From the NCBI GenBank assembly GCA_907163345.1, contig CAJQUN010000059.1, positions 1,116,001 to 1,180,000 of the forward strand: 64,000 nt of DNA, in the 5' to 3' direction. A model generated the notes under the pieces. It did not search any database and was not told where the DNA came from. It worked only from the letters and a program-made list of their open reading frames with translations. Positions within the stretch are counted from its first letter, which is position 1; each line of letters opens with the position of its first letter. This document shows positions 36,387 to 47,085 of this stretch, one piece after another. A program made the position numbers and the translations under genes. Source of the stretch: Haberlea rhodopensis. Taxonomy: Eukaryota > Streptophyta > Magnoliopsida > Lamiales > Gesneriaceae.

Positions 36387-36629
36387 ATTGTACTAATATT
36401 TTATGAAATTAAAATTATTCGGTGTTTGTTAATAATATTTTACTTCTATTTGATATATTATAAGTTGAATATAGTATTTCTTGTTATTTTTTCTCCATTT
36501 CTAAAATTATAAATCTCGGCTTATTAATTGCTCAAAGCTTATAATTAATATCGATTTCTAAATCTCTGTTCAATGTGATTACAAAACTAATGTGCTATCA
36601 CAATTTCTTTTTAACCCCTTTATTCAAAA
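36387..36629. other. 3' flank of the LRR receptor kinase
   Basis: AT-rich 3' untranslated or intergenic sequence with several AATAAT/AATATT-like runs that could serve polyadenylation; nothing else is seen. Confidence 0.4.
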
Positions 36630-36699
36630 CTAGTACAAAGCACGTGCGTCGCACGTGAGTATCCGTTAGATTATATATAAATTAAAGATCAAAAGTTAA

Positions 36700-37330
36700 T
36701 GTCACGGTGTACTTTACAAGATGCAATCAAAGATCCCCACTCAACATTGTCAGGAGGTATGGGTATAAAAGTTCTTTGCTTCAATAAGCCAACCTGCATA
36801 ATCCAGTATAACAACCATGCATGAGTAATGGTCTTTCAGATGTTTCAGACCATAATCTTTAATCATCAAATAAAAATATTGACGCCCTTCCTCAACCAAT
36901 CATGCATATCACTTGCCCATTTTGTGCATACCCTGCAATCATTGCATTAAAAAACCACGATAGCGTTTGACCATGTTCCTAAACACCCAGTTCTATCTTC
37001 AACCGATCCACATTTCATATATACATATCTATAAGAGAGTTACCTACAAAAATACCAGGCTCTGCTCCATGTTGGAATCGGAATCCCTGCTTTAGAACAT
37101 GGGTATGAGCCTGCTTGCCGAGCTTTAGGTTAGAAAGATTTTCACAGGCATTGAAAAGGTTCCCAAATGTATAGAGTAGGCCATATAGATTCCCTTTTCA
37201 AGAGTAGAAAGAGACAAATAGTCCAAGGGCCTCTTCATTATCTACATTCTGTGTATATCCAACAATATAAGCGCTTTCCAAGATACAACATTCATGTCCA
37301 TTATCTTGGACAACATAGTTCTCACAGTTT
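36700..37330 (-). pseudogene. PPR protein gene fragment captured in the Helitron
   Basis: The minus strand, in broken frames, reads NVVSWKAL, VGYTQNVDNEEALGLF, KLGKQAHTHVLKQGF, IFVGNSLIDMY, KCGSVED and further weak matches (PPDNVEWGSL). This is the repeat series of a plant PLS-class pentatricopeptide repeat protein; I recall closest likeness to the At2g13600/SLO2 type, which acts in organelle RNA editing. Frameshifts and stops are numerous. It has no flanking exon structure of its own. Confidence 0.8.
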
Positions 37331-37968
37331 TTCTGCTCGAAAATTTTGCGTAACTACTAACCATAAAGGTTTCAAACACCACATGTCTTACAAACATCTT
37401 TTGGACATTTCTTACATGAAAATAGATATATTCGTAAAATCAATTTTATATTAATTTTTCCTCGTACATAAATTCTAATAATAATTTATAACAATTGCAC
37501 AATAATTATGTATATTCACCTTCGATAACTTCTATTTTAATTGAGATTTTGTTGATTTGTTTTTTTTTTATTTGATGTATATTGTAAACGTTTTGAAACT
37601 TTTAATGTGTTCTCAATTTTTATTATCATCGTTCAAATAAATAGATTTTTATTCTTTTGTTTGCCACCATTGTTTTCTCAAACTAACTGATTCAAAAAAT
37701 ACAATAAGATTTGTTTTTTTTATCAAAGTTTATTTTATTGGTTATATTTCAATTATTTATGATGAGAATTAATTTTATTAGTAGTTATAAAATTGTATTT
37801 AATAATTTAAAGTTTTATTTTTCAATATGCAATATTTGTCTATAACTGCTATTAAAAGTCATGTAACTCAAAGATCATAATATTATTATCATAATTAAGC
37901 ACTATTACTATTACTATATATATTAATGTGCAGTTATTAATTAATTTTTCCCTATCTATGCCCATATC

Positions 37969-38614
37969 CTAAGTCACATAAGTCCGATGCGTGAGCGGGT
38001 GCGGATGCGGATGCGGATGCGTGAGTGCTTCAATTTTCCAAAAATTTGAGTGCGGGTGCGCCTTAATGCGCCTATTAAAAAAAATATATATATATATATA
38101 CACACTGGTGAAATGAAGTTAAACATACATAATATACATCATATTTAACAAATTTACATCGTTATTGTATTATTTACAAATATATAATATGAATACACAC
38201 ATATTGATGAAATAAAGTTAAGCATACCTAATACACATCATGTTTAACAAACTTACATCATTAATTATTTGTAGTGCAATTTAAATCTTTTATTGATAGC
38301 TCTTCTAATTGGGATAGTTATTGTTCTCTGAAAAATATATTTTAGAGAGTGAAAAATGAAAATGAATGTCTAACATTTAAGTTCACGACTTAGTAATACT
38401 TAATACATGACTTAATAAAACTTTGTCCTAAAGCGGCGTATGCGTACTAAATGCGCCAGATCACGGTCAGTGCGTCAGTGCGCGACTTAGTAAAACTTAG
38501 TGCGCGACTTAGTAAAACTTAGTGCGTCTTAAAGCGCCGCATAAGCACTCAATGCGTCAGTGCGAGACCGGAGCGCCAGTGCGCGAAGGGGGGTAGGAGG
38601 ATTATGTGACTTAG
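37969..38614. mobile_element. hAT-like non-autonomous element nested in the Helitron
   Basis: Perfect 13-bp terminal inverted repeats (CTAAGTCACATAA) and a perfect 8-bp target duplication CCCATATC (37961-37968, 38615-38622). Its ends are GC-rich with short direct repeats (GCGGATGCGGATGCGG near 37998-38020; GTGCGCGACTTAGTAAAACT near 38475-38520). The middle is AT-rich with a duplicated block (about 38100-38260). It encodes no transposase. Confidence 0.88.
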
Positions 38615-39250
38615 CCCATATCTATATTTCAATGTTTACTTTTTAATGGTTATATTTCAATTATTTATTATGAGAATTAATTTATCAGTAGTTTTAAAAT
38701 TGTATTTAATAATTTAATGTTTTGTTAAGTTCATCATGCAGTATTGTCTATAACCTCTATCAAAAGTCATATAACTCAAATGTCATACTATTATTATCAT
38801 AATTAAGTACTATTACAATTACTATAAATATAAATATGCAAGTTATTAATGAATTTTTTTCCATCTATGCCCTTATATATTTTTGTGTTTACGTTTTTAC
38901 CCATGATTCTTTATCTAATTTATGTTGATTAATATAGAATTGGAGGGCAAAGTTAAAAATTCACAATCGAAAAAAAGGTAAATCCCCATCTATTTGTCGT
39001 ACATGTTGATCTGGGGTGCGGCATAGCCTTTTTCATCACTTTATAAATGTAATTCAACATCATGCATATTACTTACGAATTGATCTCAGCCATGTAATGT
39101 TATTGTGACCTTGATCATATCTTTAGAGAGGAAAAAAGATGTCATATAGCATCCATATTCATCTTAACCTTCTAAAATTATTCAAATTCATCCACATAAA
39201 TACTGTTATTATCTTGGAAGCTAATAGGGTAAAATAATATAGTTTGAACA

Positions 39251-39825
39251 AAGTAATTTATGTACAACATTTAAAAAAAAGAAAGGTCGAAAATAAATGC
39301 ATAGCTATATATGACACTTTCACTTCTAAACCTTTCACTATGGTTCAATTAATTATTATTAGTGTTATATCAGGGGTTACATGAAAAGTAATTGTTAGAA
39401 GAAGATATAAATATTAATTAATATTGAATATTAAGTAATGAATTTAATTAAATTTTTTTTTATTTTTCTCATCTTAATTACTACATTTTAATCTCCCACA
39501 TCAATTTCTTGCAAGGATTTTTTGAGCATGTGCTTTACAAGTAATTTATGTACAACATTTTAAAAAATGAAAGGTCGAAAATAAATGCATAGCTATATAT
39601 GACACTTTCACTTCTAAACCTTTCACTATGGTTTAATTAATTATTATTAGTGTTATATTAGGGGTTACATGAAAAGTAATTGTTAGAAGAAGATATAAAT
39701 ATTAATTAATATTGAATATTAAGTAATGAATTTAATTAATTTTTTTTTATTTTTCTCATCTTAATTACTACATTCTAATCTCCCACATCAATTTTCTGCA
39801 AGGATTTTTTGAGCATGTGCTTTAC
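39251..39825. repeat. 288-bp tandem duplication in the Helitron
   Basis: 39251-39538 and 39539-39825 are nearly identical (a few substitutions). Junction lies at AAGTAATTTATG. No coding content. Confidence 0.9.
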
Positions 39826-40289
39826 CTTGTTTGTCTTTTACTTAGATGACTTGATACATTATAGCATGCACGTATCTATCTAATCAAATGGAGAACTTGG
39901 TCTGCGAATATATATTGGATTTAGCAAAAAATATGTTTTTTGCCGGTGTTGATTATAAAATTATTACAAATTGTAAGTTACATACTATTATTATCATAAT
40001 TAAGTTACATTACTATTACTATAATGTTATTTATGATTTTTTGTCCCATCTATGCCCCTATTTATATTTTTGTGTTTACTTTTTTGTCCATGACTCTTTA
40101 TCTAGTTTGTGTTGATTTATATAGAATTGGAGGGCAAATTTATAAATTTACAATCGAAAAACTTTGCTTATAAATTTACAATCGAAAAACTTTGCCCTTT
40201 ATTCATACTTTTATAGGGATATAGATAGATTGACATAATAATTAAAATAACACTTGTGATTATAACAATGAATTATAAATATATAGTTA

Positions 40290-40290
40290 G

Positions 40291-40348
<58 letters not shown>
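40290..40348. repeat. (TA)n(TG)n microsatellite
   Basis: About 20 TA units followed by about 7 TG units. Confidence 0.95.
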
Positions 40349-40564
40349 AGTGTGTCGTATTACCAAAATTACCTAGAACATCCATTACTTCGAGCCAACC
40401 AGTTCATGATTACACAAATATTTAGTTATCATATACTGAATGTGTATGCAGGAATTGAAACGATCCCCGACACCTCAAACTGACATAACAAAAATATTAG
40501 ATGACGTTAATCTGACGAGCATGTAGGCACAGAGTCGTGACAAAAGGTATTGAAACCATGCTTA

Positions 40565-40690
40565 ATACTTTGGAAGCATGAAGATCTAACCTCAGACGAC
40601 ACGAAATGAGTAGCCAAACTTGCTGCAACCAATTCTTTACCAATCAGCATTGCCCCCATTACGCCTAACAATTCCCCTACACATGCAAAT
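40565..40690 (-). pseudogene. 3-hydroxyisobutyryl-CoA hydrolase-like (CHY1-type) exon fragment
   Basis: Minus strand reads GELLGVMGAMLIGKELVAAS then LATHFVSSE, matching the conserved GLTGARLNGKE...GLATHFVPS stretch of plant 3-hydroxyisobutyryl-CoA hydrolase-like proteins (crotonase fold; valine breakdown). A GT donor follows. A second shard lies at 41590-41690. Too short and too isolated to be a working gene in this window. Confidence 0.5.
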
Positions 40691-40694
40691 ATAT

Positions 40695-41225
40695 ATTATC
40701 CATTCATTGTGCACACGCGGACTCCCGAAGTTTTATATTTTCATTTGTGCACATATTCTATATAAATATAAAATAAAAATTTGCCTCCAGGGGCATAAAC
40801 GGATTGTTAAGGGCTGAGGCGATGTGGAGAGATCATCCGACGTCGCAGGTTCGAATCCCGTGTGTGACAAATTATCCATTCATTGTGCAGACTCGGACTC
40901 CCGAAGTTTTATATTTTCATTTGTGCACATATTCTATATAAATATAAAATAAAAATTTGCCTCCAGGGGCATAACGGATTGTTAAGGGCTGAGGTGATGT
41001 GGAGAGAAATCCTCCGACGTGGCAGGTTCGAATCCCGTGTATGACAAATTATCCACTGAAATATTGTTGGGGTTTGTCCTGGGTTCGGGTCCGCTCTCTC
41101 AGATACCTGTCATCCGTGCACATCCCTCGATTTACCTGGTGACAGTCTTGAGGGGCCGGGTTCGTCATCAAGGATTAGTCAGGCACAAGTCTGGATACCT
41201 TGCTAAACCAAAAATAAATAAATAA
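40695..41225 (+). mobile_element. tRNA-derived SINE with tandemly duplicated head
   Basis: A tRNA-like head with an A-box-like GTTAAGGGCTGAGGTGATG and B box GGTTCGAATCCCG occurs at about 40795-40868 and again at 40970-41045, because a 176-bp segment (40695-40870) is duplicated at 40871-41045. The body then runs to an A-rich tail of AAATAAATAAATAAAT at about 41210-41226. It is a different SINE family from that at 30478. Confidence 0.72.
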
Positions 41226-41589
41226 ATGAAATAAAAACTTACTTTCGTCCTCTTTTGAAACCTTAAGGTTTTTAGTTTGGAACTCCCAAGACAAATTTCT
41301 GACTCTCTCTCTATTTCTTTGCCCATTGATTGGTAAATTGTCACAAGAAGTTCTGCTGCGGAATAAACACGGAAATTACTCGCAAAACCTATTGCAAACA
41401 CATAAGAAATCAAACAACTAGACTCAATAAGGAATGGACCCAGGAAAATGGAGGCGAGTCGAGGCACACATGAATTTTATTTTATTTTTTTGTTCATGTG
41501 AGGGGGTTCTTGCCCTTACTCAGCACGCCCTTGGACTCAATATATTAGAACCTACAGATAAAGCAAGGGATAAAGGTACTAACAGTTTT

Positions 41590-41690
41590 TTCTGTTACAA
41601 CGCAGAACTTCATTGGGACCATAAAAGGATGCGCCTCCGCCCATGGAAATTACATTAACTGGTAGGTTGGGTTGTACATTTTTCCATATT
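41590..41690 (-). pseudogene. CHY1-type hydrolase fragment, second exon shard
   Basis: Minus strand reads VNVISMGGGASF and, one frame off, KFCVVTEKTV, resembling the MGGGAG...RFRVVTEKTVFA oxyanion-hole segment of 3-hydroxyisobutyryl-CoA hydrolases. It lies upstream of the 40565-40690 fragment in gene order, so both probably derive from one degraded gene into which the SINE inserted. Confidence 0.4.
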
Positions 41691-41805
41691 TCAGCTTCTG
41701 TGGACCCTAAGAAAGTTTAAAAACATATACAAGTCAAAAAGAAAACAATCACTAACCATAGCAATAAGTTTATTAAGACATTGGTTACTTATAGAGATCA
41801 TCTCA

Positions 41806-41916
41806 AAATTCAGGACTAAAAACCGTGGATAGAAGATGTGGACAAACCAAATTGTACCAAAAATTCAGGACTAAAAACCGTGGATAAAAGATGTGGACAA
41901 ACCAAATTGTACCAAT
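41806..41916. repeat. 55-bp tandem duplication
   Basis: Bases from 41806 (around CAGGACTAAAAACCGTGGAT) are repeated 55 bp later with one or two changes. Confidence 0.85.
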
Positions 41917-42299
41917 CATTGAACTGGTCAGATTGCTTCAAATTTTGGAGGCCAAATTGTTCGCATGGTCAGCAACTCCCTGTCTGTCATATCAGGCTAC
42001 TGCAACCTGTCATTGGGAAGCAAAAGTGCCAAAACAAAATAACAGGATAATTGTGTTAGTGGATATAATCGATTTCCCAGATTTTATCAAACATGCAAAA
42101 AAGCAAGCATAAGTTTTACGATCATTCATCAAGAAAATGGAAAATTGAAAAACTTATTGATCAAAGATCTGATGGACCAACTTCTTAGGCGCACTTTATT
42201 TGAATAGTTATTTCTCAATCAATCCTTTTCGGTGCTTCACCAAAGTTTTAGCCTGGAAATGAAAAAGATAACCCAATAAAAAGTTTCAACCAGAAAAAA

Positions 42300-42755
42300 A
42301 TGACAAAACATCCAAAAACAACGAAGCTAATGCGTAACATGATTAGAAATAAAGAGCACCAAGCACTTCGAGTATCTTCAAGGCCAATGCTTCGGCTCAA
42401 GCTGCTACTGTCATCCGATATTGAGCAACCCAAAGGGGTTGGCAGTAAGTCTGCGGCTTCTGGACGCATAGACAAGGGGCCGCAAAATGTGATTCCTACT
42501 AGAGTACTTTCACCACCAAGGGTGTGCAGGGATCGCACTAATGGTGCTGAACATGACTGTGAGAGCTCACATGCGAATGACACAGGCCGCATGGTTCATG
42601 GAGAGGCTTCGGGTCCCAAAATTGTAAACTCTGAATCAAATCCAAACGGAGCTGATGATGGGAATGTGCTGGATGTGGGGAAAACAAATAGGAAGAAAAA
42701 AGGCAAAATGAAAGCTGATGATGGGCGAGCCAAATCGCCACATCTTCAACCATGA
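42300..42755 (+). pseudogene. LINE ORF1 C-terminal part
   Basis: Hydrophilic, basic tail (ending NRKKKGKMKADD then KSPHLQP) of the kind that precedes ORF2 in plant LINEs. Its TGA (42753-42755) overlaps the ORF2 ATG (42752-42754) as ATGA. No RNA-binding zinc knuckle is left in this part. Confidence 0.5.
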
Positions 42756-43610
42756 AAATTGCTTCTTGGAATATAAGGGGTTTTAACAAACCCTTAAGCA
42801 GAAAGGTGTTGTGGATATTATCAACACCCAACATCTGGATATTTTAGGATTGCTGGAAACTAAGCTACAAGATAACAGCTTAGAATCTTTGATGCGAATC
42901 AGATTTCCTGCTTGGCACCAAGCAAATAATTACTCTTCTTGTGTTTTGGGTCGAATCTTAGTACTTTAGAACCCGAAGTCAGTCAGTGTAGAGGTTCTTG
43001 AGACGTGGGCACAACACATGCACTGTCTTGTTTCTTGTTTGGTAACGCGTAGCTCCTTCCTCACAACATTTGTGTATGGCTTCCATTTCATAGTGACTCG
43101 CCGTCCACTTTGGGATGCCCTTCGGTTATTGGGATCCCACAATACTGGACCATGGTTAGTGCTGGGGGATTCAACAGTGTACTTACAGCTGGTGAAAAAC
43201 TCAATGGGCTACCGGTTACAGCTTATGAAACTCGGGACCTATCGCTGTGTTGCTTAGACTCGGGCCTATCTGATCTGACGTCTAGTGGTTGCTACTTTAG
43301 TTGGACAAATAACACTATATTATCTAAGCTTGATAGGGCTATGGTTAATGAAGCTTGGTGGCTAATGAATTGGAACGCTGAGGCTCGATTTACTCCACCG
43401 GGATGCTTATCTGATCACTCGCCATGTATTATCTCACTACTACACAGCAGTGTCCGAGTAAGTAGGCCGTTCAAATTCTATAATATGTGGGCCACACATG
43501 AATCTTTTCTGCCTACAGTCTCCGCGGTCAGGGATATGCCAGGACTGGTACACAACAATACATCCTTTGTTGTAAACAACGGCTACCGAAGCCTGAAATG
43601 TGGAAGCTAA
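42752..43610 (+). pseudogene. LINE ORF2 endonuclease domain
   Basis: It starts MKIASWNIRGFN, the classic start of plant LINE endonucleases, followed, one frame off, by LDILGLLETKL (catalytic Glu). Further pieces are GPWLVLGD near 43135, LSDLTSSGCYFSWTNN near 43265, SKLDRAMVNE near 43325 and LSDHSPC near 43410. Frame breaks occur near 42795, 42965 and 43160. Confidence 0.85.
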
Positions 43611-45110
43611 ATGATTTGCACTTCTCCAACATATCCACAAGAGCCTGTAATGCTAAATCAGAGTTGGAGGAAATGCAATCATCTCAGCTTTCGATTGACC
43701 CGATGTTGAGGTCGAGTGGGGATAATTCCCAACTCCCGGCCCTAAGACAACATGCATGGCAACTGGCTAATGCGGAAAGACTTTTCTTCTCCCAGAAAGC
43801 TAAACGTGTGTACCTAAAAGATGGGGATAAATGCACCAAATTCATTCATGATATCGCGAAGCGGAATGGCAAGCGCAATAACATCACTCCAGTTTGTAAG
43901 GATAATGGATTCTTTACGGAAAGCATTGATGAAGTTGCAAAGGAATTCATTGATTATTATAAATACTTATTGGGGACCTCAACACATTGTGAGCCGATTG
44001 ATGTTGATGTCTTGAGTACTGGACCATTACTTACACACGATGCTTGTGCTAGTCTTGTTGCGAATGTGACCATTACTGAGATCTGTACATCACTGTTTGA
44101 TATTGATGATGAAAAGGCACCGGGCCCGGATGGTTATAACTCTAAGTTTTATAAAAAATCTTGGGAAATTGTACAGAATCAAGTTAACGCAGCTGTGATG
44201 GAATTCTTTCGTAGTGGATGTCTACTGAAGCAATTAAACCATGTTGTCATCAAACTTGTACCAAAATCTACGCATGCGTCGCGTGTCAATGATTATAGGC
44301 CCATATCTTGCTGCAACACGATCTATAAAATCATCTCTAAGATCCTGGCTTCTCGGCTATCCTTGGTACTAGGCTCAGTTATTGACTTGGCACAATGGGC
44401 TTTTGTTAAGGGCAGATCGATTGCTGATAACATACACCTGGCACAAGAAATTCTGCTAAAATACAACCGAAAAAGAATTTCACCAAGATATATTCTTAAA
44501 GTTGATCTTCAGAAGGCCTTTGATACGATTAATTGGGATTTCTTACAGTCAGTCTTGGTTGGCCTTGGCTTCCCCCAACCGGTTTGTTAGATGGATTATG
44601 CAGTGTGTATCCACCACAACCTACTCACTGGCTATAAATGGAGGTATTATTGGCTACTCCAAAGGGGAAAAAGGCCTCCGTCAAGGTGATCCTCTGTCCC
44701 CATTCCTATTTGCTATCTGCGTGGAATACTTATCCAGACTTATCGGTCGCAACACGCTGGGTTCTGATTATAACTTCCACCCATTATGTGCTGCCTCGGG
44801 TATTACTCACCTTGCTTATGCTGATGATTTGTTACTATTTGGGAGAGCGGACTCCCGCTCTGTGGAGATCCTGTCTACTTGCCTTGCATCTTTTGGTTCT
44901 TGCGCTGGGCTTAAGGCCAACAATCTCAAGTCTGCCATGTATGTTGCGGGTATAAATGATCAGTTGAAATCACAGTTGCTCCAGATCACGGAGTTCACAC
45001 AAGGGGCATTGCCTTTTAGATACCTGGGTATCCCTTGGCTGCGGAAAAGCTTCGCTTCTCTGACTATGGCACACTATTGTCAGCCCTTTCCATAGCTTCA
45101 ATTGTAAATC
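43598..45110 (+). pseudogene. LINE ORF2 reverse transcriptase domain
   Basis: Motifs in order: KAPGPDGYNSKFYK (about 44120), NDYRPISCCNTIYKI (about 44285), KVDLQKAFDTINWDFL (about 44500), GLRQGDPLSPFLFA (about 44670), AYADDLLLFG (about 44815), FRYLGIP (about 45020). Frame shifts near 44570 and 45040. The YADD box is intact. Confidence 0.92.
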
Positions 45111-45615
45111 TATCATACATTTGAAGCCTTGGTTCCTCTTTCATAATTCTCAATTGAGTTTTATGAGAAACTGTCATGTGAGAGAAGAACTTGTATCTTC
45201 TCTGATCATGTGTTGAAGGAAGTCTCATTTACTCTGATTCTAAACTGGATCCACTTCCATTTCAGAATAGATATCTTCTTCTAGATGCTTTCATTTGATG
45301 GGATGTCCTCAAGATACACATGCACCAGATCTTGGAAATAAACAGCATCTTTGAATTCCTTGGTATGCTCGAACTATCTCATTCCTCGTTTCTGGTTCTC
45401 TGGACAATCTGTAGAGATGTGTCCCCTGGCTCCGCATGTCCAGCAGTTACAATATTTAAAAAGTTCATTTGCTCTAGTGTGAGTTTGTCTGAAAGTTCTC
45501 TTCGTTGGTGCTCTGCTAGTACTTGCTTGGCTAGAACCTGTTGAAGAGGTTCTACTACTGGTTGGTCATGATCTTTGCCCTGATCTGTAACTTCGAGCTT
45601 TCAATTTTGACTAGA
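45111..45615 (-). pseudogene. Endogenous caulimovirid relic, coat protein end (left of Athila)
   Basis: Minus strand carries a zinc knuckle of the pattern C-x-C-x2-C-x4-H-x4-C (45404-45451), the arrangement seen in the coat proteins of plant pararetroviruses (Caulimoviridae), followed by an acidic tail. Frames are broken by stops. It joins to 57325-59120 once the Athila element and one ATTTT are removed. Confidence 0.6.
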
Positions 45616-45620
45616 ATTTT
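45616..45620. repeat. Target-site duplication ATTTT (left)
   Basis: Matches ATTTT at 57320-57324, flanking the Athila-like element exactly. Confidence 0.9.
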
Positions 45621-47073
45621 TGTTGCGAAAAATCCCTTACCGCAAGCGTACGGTAGTCAAGTTTTAATATAGAAAGATGTCGAACCCACAGAGATTGATT
45701 AAATAGTTAAATCTAAGTACTGAATTAAAATAATCTTTGCTTTATTTAGAGAATCGAATATTTGAGTGTTATGCGAAGAATAAAAATTAATTAACTAACG
45801 ATGATCAAATATTGAGTTGAAAAAGAAATCAGTTGGAGACGAATCTAGGAGTACGATTTCACTTGTTCATCCACTACACCTATCATTCCTCGATTTCCAT
45901 TTTATGGATTTCCTAGTTTACTAGCCGAGAATTCTTATTTGTTTCTACTCCCCCTCCCGGGTGTTAAGCAGAAGTAATTATCTAACATTAATCTTGATAT
46001 CCCTATCTAAGATTAATTATCAAACAATTGTAAAAGCGCAGTAATTCCTATGACGACTTCTATGGAGTTATAGGCCTTCCGAACAATATAACTACCACGA
46101 TACGAATTCCTTCTTTCCTATTCATAACCCCCTCTCCCGAGTGATAGATCACAAATATGGAATCATTCAATCCATGGCCAGTAGATTAAAAGCATTAAGA
46201 ACAGGAAAACATAAATAAACCATACGGAAATCCAAATAAACTTCAATCAATTCATAATAAGCGTAGTTTCAAAACAAGCTACATCGTCTCCTAGAAAATA
46301 AAATTAGCTCATGCTAGAAGTATTTAAACACATAGACATGTTTAAATAACCCATAAAAATTGATAAAAGTTTAGAGATACAAAACGAATTGGACGCTATT
46401 CTTCGATCTCCGATGAACGCCGCCGTCTCGTGATGAATTCTCTACTTTTTGCTCCGAGCCGTCGTCGTTATTCTTCTCCGTTCTTCAACCCTAGCCTCTT
46501 TCACTCCCAAAATATGTCTAAGTCTGAATAGCCTTCGAAAATCCTCCTCTAAACCCTTTAAAAGTCCCGTGCAATCAACTAAGGAAAGTCTCCAAAATTG
46601 CCAAAATTCATCAGGCGTAATTACGCCTCCGAAGTGGCGTAGTTACGCCTGTCGACGTGTCCCAAAGTCTGGCTTCCCGCGTGACTGGCGTAGTTACGCC
46701 TCAAAGTGGCGTAATTACGCCACTTAAAATTCTTCAAAATCACAATTGCCGTGAGACAGGCGTAGTTACGCCTCACATCAGGCGTAGTTACGCCTCAAGA
46801 AATTCTTTTAAAAGCTCAAATGCCGTAGCTTAGGCGTAGTTACGCCTCAAGACAGGCGTAATTACGCCTGTTGCTTTGATTCAAAGTGTTGATTTTTTAC
46901 TTCAATTCATCCGTTCCTTCCGTCATTTGCACCCTTTTAGTCCACAAAACATGTAATTACCTGGATTCCTGCAAAACAACACATAACAAAACCAAAAGCG
47001 TAATTCTGATCGAAAACTAACACTAAACCATGCAAAACAAGAAGAAATATAAGTGTATAAAATACACTTATCA
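45621..47073 (-). repeat. Athila 3' LTR (left)
   Basis: On the minus strand: TGATAAGTGTATTTTATACA at the start and TTTTTCGCAACA at the end, 1453 bp. Contains eight GGCGTA(A/G)TTACGCC palindromes at 46614-46868. Confidence 0.95.
46614..46868. repeat. Four palindrome pairs in the Athila LTR
   Basis: Fourteen-bp palindromes GGCGTAATTACGCC or GGCGTAGTTACGCC start at 46614, 46636, 46687, 46708, 46759, 46781, 46833 and 46855. Within pairs the starts are 22, 21, 22 and 22 bp apart; pairs repeat every 73, 72 and 74 bp. Confidence 0.97.
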
Positions 47074-47085
47074 AACCCCCTAAAC
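47074..47085 (-). promoter_or_regulatory. Athila polypurine tract
   Basis: The minus strand reads TTTAGGGGGTT directly before the 3' LTR. Confidence 0.8.

Larger units (their letters stand above)
36630..40229 (-). mobile_element. Probable non-autonomous Helitron
   Basis: On the minus strand the 3' end reads CACGTGCGACGCACGTG (a hairpin), then a short spacer and CTAG followed by T, the Helitron terminus. The opposite end begins TC (TCTATCTATATCCC, 5' end at about 40229) after an A, consistent with insertion between A and T. Blocks of its 5' part (GGAGGGCAAA, CACAATCGAAAAA) recur near 38950 and 40120-40200, so it may be two overlapping copies or have internal duplications. No Rep/helicase is encoded. 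It contains a PPR gene fragment and a nested hAT element. Confidence 0.65.
42300..45110 (+). mobile_element. L1-type LINE, 3'-truncated
   Basis: Contains the tail of ORF1, an AP endonuclease and a reverse transcriptase in L1 order. It lacks the RT thumb end, RNase H or zinc-knuckle tail and poly(A), and stops abruptly beside a caulimovirid relic at about 45110. Several frameshifts. The 5' boundary is not defined. Confidence 0.88.

Noticed and set aside
40800..40868. tRNA gene
   Set aside because: Has a B box but no full cloverleaf; it is a SINE head, repeated downstream with a SINE body.
46449..46727. ORF of 88-92 codons seen three times (46449, 55500, 56694)
   Set aside because: It lies in the LTR, reads through the palindromes and does not begin with ATG; repetition is due to LTR copies, not a gene family.
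46614..46868. CRISPR-like look of the palindrome arrays
   Set aside because: Eukaryotic retrotransposon context, paired 14-bp units, repeated short linkers and no cas genes.
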